Below are positions 1 through 8,458 of a stretch of DNA of 51,665 nt, in pieces. The stretch covers positions 1 to 51,665 of the forward strand of contig ONYZ01000011.1 in NCBI GenBank assembly GCA_900322175.1, given 5' to 3'. How positions within the stretch are numbered: the stretch's first letter is position 1; every line of letters starts with the position of its first letter. The DNA is from an uncultured Prevotella sp. Lineage in GTDB: Bacteria; Bacteroidota; Bacteroidia; Bacteroidales; Bacteroidaceae. Under the pieces are notes generated by a model, which ran no database searches, was not told the DNA's origin, and saw nothing but the letters and a program-made list of their open reading frames with translations. The translations under genes and the position numbers were made by a program.

Positions 1-20
1 AAAAGCCGCAAAAACGCCTC

Positions 21-50
21 AATTAATTCAAAAGTACTTTTGAATTAATT
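21..50. repeat. Perfect 30-bp palindrome upstream of tsaB
   Basis: The 30 bases are their own reverse complement (15-bp arms around GTAC). A 12-bp perfect palindrome, TGAATTAATTCA, follows at 63-74 and shares part of the same sequence. It lies about 95 bp before the tsaB promoter. It could be the terminator of a gene left of the window or an operator; the sequence does not decide. Confidence 0.6.
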
Positions 51-144
51 AAAATCACAAAATGAATTAATTCACATAGATTTCGACCGATTACAAAAAC
101 AAGTTAATTTCTGATAAAAAGATGGCAGTTGACAAAAAAATGCG

Positions 145-152
145 TACCTTTG
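145..152 (+). promoter_or_regulatory. -7 box of the tsaB promoter
   Basis: TACCTTTG matches the Bacteroidota -7 consensus TAnnTTTG. It lies 31 bp before the tsaB ATG, leaving a short A-rich leader (AAAGGAATAAAGAAAG). I see no clear -33 element at the expected 19-21 bp distance. Confidence 0.7.
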
Positions 153-183
153 CACTCTATTAACAAAAGGAATAAAGAAAGAT

Positions 184-903
184 ATGTCGACGATATTACA
201 TATTGAAACAAGTACAAATGTATGTTCGGTAGCCGTCTCGGAGGATTCGCACGTAATATTCCAACAGGAAGACAACAGCGGACCTAATCATGCTGAGAGT
301 CTTGGTACGATGGTTGACGAGGCTCTCTCGTTTACAGATAATCACGCCATCCCGTTTGACGCGGTAGCAGTAAGTTGCGGACCAGGTTCGTATACCGGAC
401 TGCGCATTGGCGTGTCGATGGCCAAGGGTATCTGCTACGGCAGAAACCTGAAACTGATAGCTGTTCCAACTCTAGAGTTGCTATGTGTGCCTGTGCTTTT
501 GAGAGAGTTAGCCGAAGATAATGCACTACTTTGTCCGATGCTGGATGCTCGTCGAATGGAGGTGTATGCCGGAATATACGACAGAGCACTAAAGCCCGTA
601 CGCGAGATTGGCGCCGACATCGTGACAGAAGACACATACAAAGAATACCTGGACAAGCACCCCGTCTACTTCTTTGGCAATGGTGCGAAGAAATGCTTCG
701 AAGGAAATGGTGCAGCCGGCGATAACACGCCGGCTATCAATCACCCGAACGCCCACCTGATTGAGGGCATAGAACCTCTAGCCAAGTGGATGCAGCCCCT
801 AGCCGAGAAGCGACTACTGAACGACCAAACAGAAGATGTGGCCTACTTTGTGCCTTACTATCTGAAGGACTTTGTAGCAAAGCTTCCGAAAAAACTGCTT
901 TAA
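184..903 (+). CDS. tsaB: TsaB, tRNA threonylcarbamoyladenosine biosynthesis subunit
   Basis: TsaB is the non-catalytic partner of TsaD in making N6-threonylcarbamoyladenosine at position 37 of ANN-decoding tRNAs, in the cytoplasm. The 239-residue protein begins with the ASKHA-fold strand ILHIETSTNVCSVAV and carries the family motif GPGSYTGLRIG at residues 66-76. Length is normal for TsaB (about 230). The ATG follows an A-rich leader and a TACCTTTG -7 box. It is the first gene of a forward cluster with DUF4290, murA, rimM, dxr and rseP, with a 27-bp gap to the next gene. Nothing unusual was seen. Confidence 0.95.
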   Translation: MSTILHIETSTNVCSVAVSEDSHVIFQQEDNSGPNHAESLGTMVDEALSFTDNHAIPFDAVAVSCGPGSYTGLRIGVSMAKGICYGRNLKLIAVPTLELLCVPVLLRELAEDNALLCPMLDARRMEVYAGIYDRALKPVREIGADIVTEDTYKEYLDKHPVYFFGNGAKKCFEGNGAAGDNTPAINHPNAHLIEGIEPLAKWMQPLAEKRLLNDQTEDVAYFVPYYLKDFVAKLPKKLL

Positions 904-930
904 TTAAGATTTTAGATTTAGATTTTAAAG

Positions 931-1521
931 ATGGATATAAAAGGATTAGATTACAACACTCAGCGAGAGAAGCTCGTGATGTCGGAATACGGACGTGAAA
1001 TACAGAAGATGATAGAGCACGCATGCGAGTTGCCCACAAAGGAGGAGCGACTGCAATGTGCATACACCATCGTAAAACTGATGGAGACAAAGAATCCACA
1101 GCTCAAGGAGAACGACGACTTTGAGCAGACACTATGGAACCATCTGTACCTGATGAGTCACAGAGAACTAGAGATAGACTGGCCCTACGACATAAGCGAG
1201 GCCGACAACATACTGACAAAGCCACAGCCAATGAAGCAGCCTAAGGACGGAGTAAGACTGCGCCACTACGGACGACTGGTTGAGGAGTTGTTTAAGAAAC
1301 TGATGACTATGCCCGAAGGCGAGGAGCGCGATGCACTGGTGAGATATACAGCCAACCAAATGAAGCGCGACTTGGTACTATATGGACACGGATATATGGA
1401 CGACGAGCGTATAGCCGACGACCTGGCTAGATTCACCAACGGAGCGATACAGATAGATCTGAACTCGTTTAAGTTTGAGAAAGTGTCTCAGCCAGAAGAG
1501 AAAAAGAAGAAAAAGAAGTAA
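931..1521 (+). CDS. DUF4290 family protein
   Basis: A 196-residue protein of the Bacteroidota-specific DUF4290 family, with no known biochemical function. Recognisable features are the N-terminus MDIKGLDYNTQREKLVMSEYG, the central NHLYLMSHRELEIDWPYDI and the helical C-terminal half. No signal peptide or membrane segment is visible, so it is probably cytoplasmic. The protein ends in a six-lysine tail, which suggests nucleic acid or membrane contact, but that is inference only. It sits five bases before murA, and this order with murA, rimM and dxr recurs in related genomes, so it is likely co-transcribed with cell-wall and translation genes. Confidence 0.85.
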   Translation: MDIKGLDYNTQREKLVMSEYGREIQKMIEHACELPTKEERLQCAYTIVKLMETKNPQLKENDDFEQTLWNHLYLMSHRELEIDWPYDISEADNILTKPQPMKQPKDGVRLRHYGRLVEELFKKLMTMPEGEERDALVRYTANQMKRDLVLYGHGYMDDERIADDLARFTNGAIQIDLNSFKFEKVSQPEEKKKKKK

Positions 1522-1526
1522 CCAAT

Positions 1527-2831
1527 ATGGCATCATTTATCATCGAAGGCGGTCATCTGCTGCAAGGAACCATCACACCACAGGGTGCCAAGAACGAGGC
1601 ACTTCAGGTAATCTGTGCGACACTGTTGACAGAGGAAGAAGTGATCATCCGCAACATACCCAACATCCGGGATGTGAACAATCTGATACAGCTACTGCGT
1701 GATATTGGTGTTAAAGTTTCGAAGAGAGAGGAGAATACTTATTCGTTCCAGGCCGACGAGTTGAGACTGGATTATCTGGAAAGCGATGAGTTTGTAAAGA
1801 AGTGCGCAGCTCTGAGAGGCAGCGTGATGATGATCGGTCCACTACTGGCACGTATGGGCAAGGCCATCATCACCAAACCAGGTGGTGACAAAATAGGACG
1901 CAGAAGACTTGACACCCACTTTCTAGGTTTCGAGAAACTTGGTGCTACATTCAATCGTATAGAGGGACGCGATGTTTATGAGATATCGGCCAAGAAACTG
2001 AAGGGCACATACATGCTACTCGACGAAGCTTCGGTTACCGGTACTGCAAACATCATAATGGCAGCTGTCTTTGCAAAAGGCACCACAACTATCTATAACG
2101 CAGCCTGCGAACCATATCTGCAACAGCTATGCAAGATGCTTAACAACATGGGGGCTCGCATAAGCGGCATAGCATCAAACCTACTAACAATCGAGGGTGC
2201 GACAAGCCTACATGGCACCGACCATCAGATACTGCCCGACATGATTGAAGTAGGATCGTTTATAGGCATGGCAGCAATGTGCGGCGACGGAATACGTATC
2301 AAGAACGTAAGTGTGGAGAATCTAGGAATTATCCCCGACGCATTCCGCCGACTGGGTGTAAAGATAAAGGTTGAAGGCGATGACCTGTGGGTACCACGTC
2401 AGAAAAACTACGAGATACAATCGTTTATGGACGGTACTATCATGACTCTGGCCGACGCCCCTTGGCCAGGACTGACTCCCGACCTACTGTCTGTATTAAT
2501 AGTAGTAGCCACCCAGGCACGAGGCAGTGTGCTATTCCACCAGAAGATGTTTGAGAGTCGTCTGTTCTTTGTAGACAAGCTAATAGACATGGGCGCACAG
2601 ATAATCCTCTGCGACCCGCACCGCGCTGTTGTAGTAGGGCACGACCGCAAGATTACGCTGCGCGGCGGACGAATGTCGAGCCCCGATATCCGTGCTGGTA
2701 TCGCCCTACTGATAGCAGCTATGAGCGCAACAGGAACAAGTCGCATTGACAATATAGAGCAAATAGACCGCGGATACGAGAATATCGAGGGCCGTCTGAA
2801 TGCTCTGGGTGCAAAGATTATCAGAAGCTAG
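1527..2831 (+). CDS. murA: MurA, UDP-N-acetylglucosamine 1-carboxyvinyltransferase
   Basis: MurA transfers enolpyruvate from PEP to UDP-GlcNAc, the first committed step of peptidoglycan synthesis. At 434 residues it is slightly longer than the E. coli enzyme (419). The substrate-binding lysine is present in GAKNEAL (K22), and the catalytic loop reads KPGGDKIGRR. At the position where most MurA proteins have Cys115, this protein has Asp121. In other bacteria the same Cys-to-Asp change keeps the enzyme active but removes the residue alkylated by fosfomycin, so low fosfomycin sensitivity is predicted. It lies in the DUF4290-murA-rimM-dxr-rseP cluster. Confidence 0.95.
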   Translation: MASFIIEGGHLLQGTITPQGAKNEALQVICATLLTEEEVIIRNIPNIRDVNNLIQLLRDIGVKVSKREENTYSFQADELRLDYLESDEFVKKCAALRGSVMMIGPLLARMGKAIITKPGGDKIGRRRLDTHFLGFEKLGATFNRIEGRDVYEISAKKLKGTYMLLDEASVTGTANIIMAAVFAKGTTTIYNAACEPYLQQLCKMLNNMGARISGIASNLLTIEGATSLHGTDHQILPDMIEVGSFIGMAAMCGDGIRIKNVSVENLGIIPDAFRRLGVKIKVEGDDLWVPRQKNYEIQSFMDGTIMTLADAPWPGLTPDLLSVLIVVATQARGSVLFHQKMFESRLFFVDKLIDMGAQIILCDPHRAVVVGHDRKITLRGGRMSSPDIRAGIALLIAAMSATGTSRIDNIEQIDRGYENIEGRLNALGAKIIRS

Positions 2832-2835
2832 TGAT

Positions 2836-3345
2836 ATGATACGACAAGAAGAAGTATATAAGATAGGTAAACTGGGTAAGGCTCACGGCGTGAAGGGAGA
2901 AATCTCATTTCTCTTCGACGACAACGTGTTCGACCGCAGCGACGCAGACTATCTTGTAATCGATATCGATGGAATCCTTGTCCCTTTCTTTATCGAAGAA
3001 TATCGCTTTAAGACCGACGACAATGCCCTGATGAAGTTTGAAGGCATCGACACACAGGAGCGTGCCAGAGAGTTGACTGGTTGCGAAGTTTACTTCCCAC
3101 GCGAGATGGCAGAGGGCGACGACGAGCAATTGTCGTGGGCAGCCATCGTTGGTTTTGAGTTAATAGATATCAACTCTGGAAAGACAGCAGGTCGAATCGC
3201 TTCGGTAGACGACTCGACTATAAACATACTCTTCGAACTGGAAGATGGCAAGCTTATTCCCGCATCGGAAGAGTTGATAGCAAACGTAGATACAAAGAAA
3301 CGCCAAATATCAATAAATCTGCCGGAAGGCATTTTAGAGTTATGA
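2836..3345 (+). CDS. rimM: RimM, 16S rRNA processing / 30S maturation factor
   Basis: RimM binds ribosomal protein S19 and helps mature the 30S head. The protein has the N-terminal RimM domain with KIGKLGKAHGVKGEI, then a C-terminal PRC-barrel half (ELIDINSGKTAGRIASVDD and the end LINLPEGILEL-like segment). An upstream in-frame start exists at 2800, inside murA. I prefer the ATG at 2836, four bases after the murA stop, because MIRQEEVYKIG matches the usual RimM beginning. This gives 169 residues, a normal length. Its stop overlaps the dxr start by four bases (ATGA), implying translational coupling. Confidence 0.93.
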   Translation: MIRQEEVYKIGKLGKAHGVKGEISFLFDDNVFDRSDADYLVIDIDGILVPFFIEEYRFKTDDNALMKFEGIDTQERARELTGCEVYFPREMAEGDDEQLSWAAIVGFELIDINSGKTAGRIASVDDSTINILFELEDGKLIPASEELIANVDTKKRQISINLPEGILEL

Positions 3346-4499
3346 AAAAACAAATAGCAATTCTCGGCTCTACGGGGTCGATAGGAACTCAGGCACTCCA
3401 AGTTATCGATGAGCATAGTGACCTTTATGAGGTTTACTGCCTGACAGCTAATAATAAAGTGGAGTTATTAGCCGAGCAGGCTCATAAGTTTAAACCCGCC
3501 GCCATCGTAATAGCCAACGAAGCCAGATACGATGAACTGAAATCGCTGATGAGCGACATGCCCGACGTGAAGGTGTATGCCGGAGCCCAGGCACTTAACG
3601 AGATAGTAGAGGCAGGACCTATCAACATGGTACTGACCGCGATGGTAGGTTTCGCAGGACTGAATCCCACCATTCATGCCATCAAGGCAGGCAAGACCAT
3701 CTGTCTGGCAAACAAGGAGACACTGGTAGTTGCCGGCGAACTGATTCTAGCTCTCGCACAGCAGTATCATACTCCTATCCTACCCGTTGACAGCGAGCAC
3801 TCCGCCATTTTCCAAAGTCTGGTTGGCGAAGACCAGAATCCTATCGAAAAGATTCTTTTGACAGCTTCTGGCGGTCCGTTCCGTCTAAAATCGATGGAGG
3901 AGATAGCCCACGTGACAAAGGCCGATGCACTGCGCCACCCGACATGGGATATGGGTGCAAAAATCACTATTGATTCTGCATCGATGATGAACAAGGGCTT
4001 TGAGGTGATTGAGGCCAAATGGCTGTTTGGAGTAGATGCCAAGCAGATTCAGGTATTGGTTCATCCACAGAGCATAGTACACTCGGCAGTACAATTCCAG
4101 GATGGTAGCGTGAAGGCCCAGCTTGGTGTGCCCGATATGCGACTGCCTATTCAGTATGCATTCTCCTTCCCACAGCGACTACACCTGAGCGGTGAGCGTC
4201 TTGACCTGTTCAAGGCTCAGCACTTGGAGTTCTTCGAGCCCGACTTGGAGAAGTTCCGCTGTCTGGCATTGGCCTTCGAGGCTATCGACAAGGGTGGAAA
4301 CATGCCTTGTATCGTGAATGCAGCTAATGAGATAGTTAACCGCGGATTCTTGGAGGACAAGTGCGGATTTCTGCAGATGGGCGACATCATCGCTGAGACC
4401 ATGCAACGTGCCACATTCGACAAGAACCCAAGCTACGATACTTACATCGCAACCGATGCCGAGGCTCGTCGCATAGCAACAGAATTAATGAATAAGTAA
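3342..4499 (+). CDS. dxr: 1-deoxy-D-xylulose 5-phosphate reductoisomerase
   Basis: Dxr (IspC) converts DXP to 2-C-methyl-D-erythritol 4-phosphate using NADPH, the second step of the non-mevalonate isoprenoid pathway. The NADPH-binding loop GSTGSIG is at residues 9-15. The metal and substrate motifs follow in order: LANKETLV, PVDSEHSAIFQ, TASGGPFR and HPTWDMGAKITIDSASMMNKG. At 385 residues the length is normal. It starts inside the rimM stop (ATGA overlap) and ends six bases before rseP, so the three are probably one transcript supplying undecaprenyl and quinone precursors alongside MurA. Confidence 0.96.
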   Translation: MKKQIAILGSTGSIGTQALQVIDEHSDLYEVYCLTANNKVELLAEQAHKFKPAAIVIANEARYDELKSLMSDMPDVKVYAGAQALNEIVEAGPINMVLTAMVGFAGLNPTIHAIKAGKTICLANKETLVVAGELILALAQQYHTPILPVDSEHSAIFQSLVGEDQNPIEKILLTASGGPFRLKSMEEIAHVTKADALRHPTWDMGAKITIDSASMMNKGFEVIEAKWLFGVDAKQIQVLVHPQSIVHSAVQFQDGSVKAQLGVPDMRLPIQYAFSFPQRLHLSGERLDLFKAQHLEFFEPDLEKFRCLALAFEAIDKGGNMPCIVNAANEIVNRGFLEDKCGFLQMGDIIAETMQRATFDKNPSYDTYIATDAEARRIATELMNK

Positions 4500-4505
4500 T
4501 CAATC

Positions 4506-5936
4506 ATGGATATTTTTTTAATTAGACTTTTACAATTCATGCTGGCCATTGGCCTGCTGGTGCTGCTCCATGAGGGTGGCCACTTTTTCTTTGCCAAACT
4601 CTTTGGCATTCGTGTAGAAAAATTCTATCTCTTCTTCGACCCAAGTATTTGGAAATGGGACGGAAGCCTGTTTAAGTTCAAGCCAAAGAACAGCGACACG
4701 CAGTATGGAGTGGGCTGGCTGCCACTGGGTGGATACTGTAAGATTGCAGGAATGATAGACGAGAGCTTTGATACCGAACAGATGAAACAGCCCGAGCAAC
4801 CTTGGGAGTTCCGCTCGAAACCCGCTTGGCAGCGGCTGCTGGTGATGATTGGCGGTGTGCTGGTTAACTTCCTGTTGGCTCTGTTCATCTACTCGATGAT
4901 ACTGTTCTATTGGGGCGATACCTATATCCCAGTAAAGGATATGACTCTGGGTATGAAGTTCAATACCGAAGCCAAGCAGTACGGATTCCAGGACGGTGAT
5001 ATTCTGGTAGGAACAGACAAGGGCGAGTTCAAGGACTTCAGTGCAGATATGTATCGTGACCTGAGCGAGGCCACACGTGCCGACATCATCCGCGACGGCA
5101 AGACAATGAGTATCAGTCTGCCCGGCGATATCAATCTGCTGGGGATGCTTAAGGCAGAGCCTTCGTTTGTTCGTCCACTGATTCCAGCTGTTGTAGACAG
5201 CGTGATGGAAGGTACACCTGCTGCCCAAATGGGACTGCAGAAAGGCGACAAGCTCGTAGCCATCAACGGAAAGCCAGTAGACAGTTACAACGAGTTTACC
5301 GACCAGCTAGGAGTACTTGAGGACATGATGACTGGTGCCAAGACACAGGCTGACAGTCTGAAAATCCGCACCGTATCTATCGCATACGAGCGCGAAGGTT
5401 TAGTTAAAGACACCACCGATGCATCAAAAGCAGTAATAGCAATGATATGCGATACAACTGCTGTAACCCTGACTCCTGAGCTCAAGCTTGGATTCATGGT
5501 CAAGACTGTTGCCGGACTCTACGAGCCAATCACTAAGGAGTACGGATTCTTTGAGAGTTTTCCAGCCGGAATAGCATACGGCATCAACGTGCTGAAAGGC
5601 TATGTGGGTGACATGAAGTATGTGTTTACAGCCGATGGAGCTAAGTCGATAGGTGGTTTCGGTGCTATCGGCAGTCTGTTTCCACCTGTTTGGGACTGGT
5701 ATCTCTTCTGGAAGATGACAGCCTTCCTGAGCATCATCCTCGCCTTCATGAACATTCTGCCCATCCCAGCCTTGGACGGCGGACATGTATTGTTCCTAAT
5801 TTACGAGATGATTACCCGCCGCAAGCCATCAGAGACGTTCATGATTCGCGCTGAATATTTCGGTTTCGGCCTACTGATACTCTTGATGGTATTCGCAAAC
5901 CTCAACGATATATTGCGCTGGTTAGGTTACATGTAA
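4506..5936 (+). CDS. rseP: RseP-type site-2 intramembrane zinc protease
   Basis: This is a membrane-embedded S2P metalloprotease that cleaves transmembrane segments, for example of anti-sigma factors. The zinc motif HEGGH is at residues 22-26 in the first membrane helix. A periplasmic region with PDZ features follows (VMEGTPAAQMGLQKGDKLVAINGKPV). The third zinc ligand motif, NILPIPALDGGH, precedes the last membrane helices. At 476 residues it is about the usual size. It is the last gene of the forward cluster. The hairpin at 5963-6041, just beyond the stop, could end the transcript. The substrate in this organism cannot be read from the window. Confidence 0.93.
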   Translation: MDIFLIRLLQFMLAIGLLVLLHEGGHFFFAKLFGIRVEKFYLFFDPSIWKWDGSLFKFKPKNSDTQYGVGWLPLGGYCKIAGMIDESFDTEQMKQPEQPWEFRSKPAWQRLLVMIGGVLVNFLLALFIYSMILFYWGDTYIPVKDMTLGMKFNTEAKQYGFQDGDILVGTDKGEFKDFSADMYRDLSEATRADIIRDGKTMSISLPGDINLLGMLKAEPSFVRPLIPAVVDSVMEGTPAAQMGLQKGDKLVAINGKPVDSYNEFTDQLGVLEDMMTGAKTQADSLKIRTVSIAYEREGLVKDTTDASKAVIAMICDTTAVTLTPELKLGFMVKTVAGLYEPITKEYGFFESFPAGIAYGINVLKGYVGDMKYVFTADGAKSIGGFGAIGSLFPPVWDWYLFWKMTAFLSIILAFMNILPIPALDGGHVLFLIYEMITRRKPSETFMIRAEYFGFGLLILLMVFANLNDILRWLGYM

Positions 5937-5962
5937 GTTCAAAAAATTATTTTTGGTAATTT

Positions 5963-6041
5963 ATCTACCACTCTACCACCATCACCCCTGAGAGCCCCTG
6001 TACATAAGGCTTTCAGGGGTGGTGGTAAATAGGTGGTAGAT
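5963..6041. repeat. Long imperfect hairpin after rseP
   Basis: ATCTACCAC at 5963-5971 pairs with GTGGTAGAT at 6033-6041. Inside this, ACCACC-ATC-ACCCCTGA pairs with TCAGGGGTGGTGGT. The structure spans about 79 bases with a GC-rich core. It lies 27 bp after the rseP stop, so it could act as a terminator, though no clean U-tract follows. It may instead be a dispersed intergenic palindromic repeat. Confidence 0.6.
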
Positions 6042-6079
6042 GGTAGTAACCATTTTCACTGAAAAACAACCATGATTTA

Positions 6080-6189
6080 TTTTCTACGGCAGAAAACACC
6101 GTTTTCTAGGGCAGAAAACATTTTTTTCTCAGGCAGAAAACAATATTTTCTCAAGCAGAAAATATAGTATTCTCAAGCAGAAAACACCA
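6080..6189. repeat. Five tandem 22-bp palindromic repeats
   Basis: Five units start at 6080, 6102, 6124, 6146 and 6168, exactly 22 bp apart. Each has the form TTTTCT-N5-AGAAAA, with GC before the right arm; the fifth left arm reads TATTCT. Because the period is about two helical turns, all five dyads face the same side of DNA. The array sits between rseP and the AEC transporter promoter in a 361-bp gene-free stretch. Possible roles are an operator array or a dispersed repeat. No neighbouring regulator gene was found. Confidence 0.8.
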
Positions 6190-6285
6190 GCTACCGCATT
6201 CATCAAAAACTTGCGCTATCTCAAAAAGACGGCCTCGCAGACTTTCTGCAAGCTTTATAACACATAAAATCAGAACAAAAAGTAG

Positions 6286-6293
6286 TACCTTTG
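6286..6293 (+). promoter_or_regulatory. -7 box of the AEC transporter gene
   Basis: TACCTTTG ends only four bases before the ATG at 6298. With the usual 4-7 bp from this box to the transcription start, the mRNA would begin at or next to the start codon. It would be leaderless, or translation would start at the in-frame ATGs at 6310 or 6313. Confidence 0.6.
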
Positions 6294-6297
6294 CAGC

Positions 6298-7209
6298 ATG
6301 TTTGTAGTAATGATGACTTTGTTTGCCATTGTGCTCGTGGGATATGGGGCAGGCAAATTGGGATACTTGGGAGGCGACTTTGACAGACAGTTGTCGAGGT
6401 TGGTGATTAATTTGACTTGTCCGGCACTGATTCTATCGTCAGCTATGACGGGCGAACTGCCTGACCGCGAGTATATTCTGCCATTATTGCTCATCAGCGT
6501 TATTACATATACTGTGCTTACAGGTATCGCATTCTTCTTGCCACACTATCTCACCAAAAAGAAAGATGACGAAGGAGCTATCGGATTTGCACTGATGTTT
6601 GGTAATGTAGGTTTTATGGGCTATCCTGTGGTAGCATCGATATTCGGACACGAGGCCGTGTTCTATGCTGCAGTGCTAAATGTGGTGAACACGTTTGCAG
6701 TATTTACTGTGGGTACTATCCTGATTACAGGCAAAAATGAAGTGGAGAACAGCAGATTTGAGAAAAAAGTACTCTACTCTACCCCGATGTTAGCATGCTA
6801 TCTGACGATGCTAATAGTTGCACTGCGTATCCACAATATTCCCGAGGCCATCAGTGCACCACTCACCATGATTGGCAACATCACCGTGCCTGCAGCACTA
6901 CTTATTATCGGTTCATCGATGTCTAACCTTCCGATAAAATCGCTGTTAGGTAATGCCAGCGTTTATGCTACCACCCTGTTCCGACTGGCTATACTACCCA
7001 TTGGTATCTATTATCTGTGCACGCTTTTGGGATTCGACAGTTTTGTAGTAAACATCAACACTGTAGTGATTGCTATGCCTGTGGCTACTTATGGTACCAT
7101 CTTATGCCTGAAGTACGGCAAAGATACCACAATGATAACTGAGGTAACATTTATCACCACGCTTATCTCGATGATCTCCATCCCAACACTGGTTTTATTC
7201 TTTCTATAA
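6298..7209 (+). CDS. AEC family transporter (auxin efflux carrier-like permease)
   Basis: A 303-residue integral membrane protein of the AEC/BART superfamily. It has about ten predicted membrane helices in two halves and the typical start FAIVLVGYGAGKLGYLG. The motif region FGNVGFMGYPVVASIFG marks the first half, and the second half begins near ITVPAALLIIGSSMSNLP. Bacterial members export or import small organic acids such as malate, but the substrate here cannot be read from sequence. The start is uncertain because the promoter box almost touches the ATG. The 3' end overlaps the convergent ComEC gene by 47 bp, so the two messages are antisense to each other at their ends. Confidence 0.85.
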   Translation: MFVVMMTLFAIVLVGYGAGKLGYLGGDFDRQLSRLVINLTCPALILSSAMTGELPDREYILPLLLISVITYTVLTGIAFFLPHYLTKKKDDEGAIGFALMFGNVGFMGYPVVASIFGHEAVFYAAVLNVVNTFAVFTVGTILITGKNEVENSRFEKKVLYSTPMLACYLTMLIVALRIHNIPEAISAPLTMIGNITVPAALLIIGSSMSNLPIKSLLGNASVYATTLFRLAILPIGIYYLCTLLGFDSFVVNINTVVIAMPVATYGTILCLKYGKDTTMITEVTFITTLISMISIPTLVLFFL

Positions 7210-8347
7210 GCAGATAAGTGCAGAATATTATGACATAAGTAAGCACCACCTGAAGTACATTCGGGTGAAAGCCATCAATGCTTGAACCTGGCATAGCAGT
7301 AATTCTAAGCAGGATAGCATTAAGAGTATCTACTATATATAATAATATGTACGCGAGGGACGGAAATAATAGAACTATCAGTGAGAAACCGAGTACTAGG
7401 TAGGCTGCGGGTAAGACAACGAAGTTGGTTAGCAGGAAATAAGTAGAAAGTCTGCCAAAATAATAAGCTATCAACGGGGCTACACCAATCTGAGCAGAGA
7501 CAGACACTGCTACCAATCCCCAAATACGACGAATCCAACGATGCTCCTGAAGAAACTTAGCAGAAAACACTTCTTCGAACACTGGTACAAACAGTAATAT
7601 CGCCAATACCGCCATAAAGGATAATTGGAATCCGATATCAAATAGCCACTCAGGATTCCACATAAGCATAATAATAGCCGTAAAGGCAAGGGCATTGACC
7701 GACATCTTGTTACGATGTCCTATCGACAATAGTCCATATACAGTCAGCATTACTGCCGAGCGAACCACACTTACGGGCATACCAACTAATAGGACATACA
7801 GCCACATTGTAACTAGGATTATGGTCTGAGACACAGCCGGCCATCGGCGGTGAGGAAGCAACAGCCAAAGCAAACCATAGATTATACCCAAATGCAGTCC
7901 ACTAAGTGCCAACACATGCGAGGCCCCACTAAGCGAGTAAGTATCACGGAGTTCGTGAGTCAAGGACGACTTATCACCCAACGCCATAGCAGCCACCACG
8001 GCATAGGCATCACCATCCACACCACTATCAGACAACCGATCTAGCAACATGCTGCGCTGATTAAGGAAATAAGCCTTGGAGTTATCCAGACGGGAAAGAG
8101 AATTCGATTCATGCGAAGTTGTCAGATGTCGCTGCATAAGAAACATACCTACAAATAAGAAACACACCAGGATAGCAATCGACTGGAGATTCTCATATTT
8201 AAATAGTAGTAATGAAATCACCACCAGAACTGCCAACACAGGAAGAACAGGTATCGGCAACAAAACATAGTTGGCGATAATAATGCCAATGATAAGGCAT
8301 ACCGCTAACCTCAGCAAAGGAGCACTCTCTAGCAATCTGTTTCGCAT
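7163..8347 (-). CDS. Short ComEC/Rec2-family membrane protein
   Basis: ComEC forms the inner-membrane channel for single-stranded DNA in natural transformation. This protein has the competence core GASHVLALSGLHLGIIYGLL and the following membrane helices, including DIGFQLSFMAVLAI. At about 394 residues it is far shorter than usual (650-800). The N-terminal region between the first helices and the core is shortened, so the OB-fold part appears missing, and there is no C-terminal metallo-beta-lactamase domain. A TTG at 8359 is in frame but lies inside the promoter box TACTTTTG (8354-8361); the ATG at 8347 is the better start. It could be a minimal channel or a protein with another role. Confidence 0.8.
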   Translation of the reverse strand: MRNRLLESAPLLRLAVCLIIGIIIANYVLLPIPVLPVLAVLVVISLLLFKYENLQSIAILVCFLFVGMFLMQRHLTTSHESNSLSRLDNSKAYFLNQRSMLLDRLSDSGVDGDAYAVVAAMALGDKSSLTHELRDTYSLSGASHVLALSGLHLGIIYGLLWLLLPHRRWPAVSQTIILVTMWLYVLLVGMPVSVVRSAVMLTVYGLLSIGHRNKMSVNALAFTAIIMLMWNPEWLFDIGFQLSFMAVLAILLFVPVFEEVFSAKFLQEHRWIRRIWGLVAVSVSAQIGVAPLIAYYFGRLSTYFLLTNFVVLPAAYLVLGFSLIVLLFPSLAYILLYIVDTLNAILLRITAMPGSSIDGFHPNVLQVVLTYVIIFCTYLLIERIKPVLGWRSSR

Positions 8348-8426
8348 ATCGAAGTACAAAAGTACAACTTATTTTCTGAATCTAAGAAAAAAACAAAATA
8401 AATTTGGCATTTCGCTCGTTTATTCG

Positions 8427-8434
8427 TAACTTTG
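8427..8434 (+). promoter_or_regulatory. Promoter of the TerC gene
   Basis: TAACTTTG matches the -7 consensus. A TTTG at 8403-8406, 20 bp upstream, fits the -33 element. The ATG follows 24 bp downstream of the box. Confidence 0.7.
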
Positions 8435-8458
8435 CAGCGGTAATTAAAGATATATATA

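Noticed and set aside
4530-5228. 232-codon open frame antisense to rseP
   Set aside because: His/Gln-rich shadow of a conserved protease gene; no promoter.
6080-6189. CRISPR array
   Set aside because: The units are contiguous 22-bp repeats without unique spacers of 25-40 bp and there are no cas genes.
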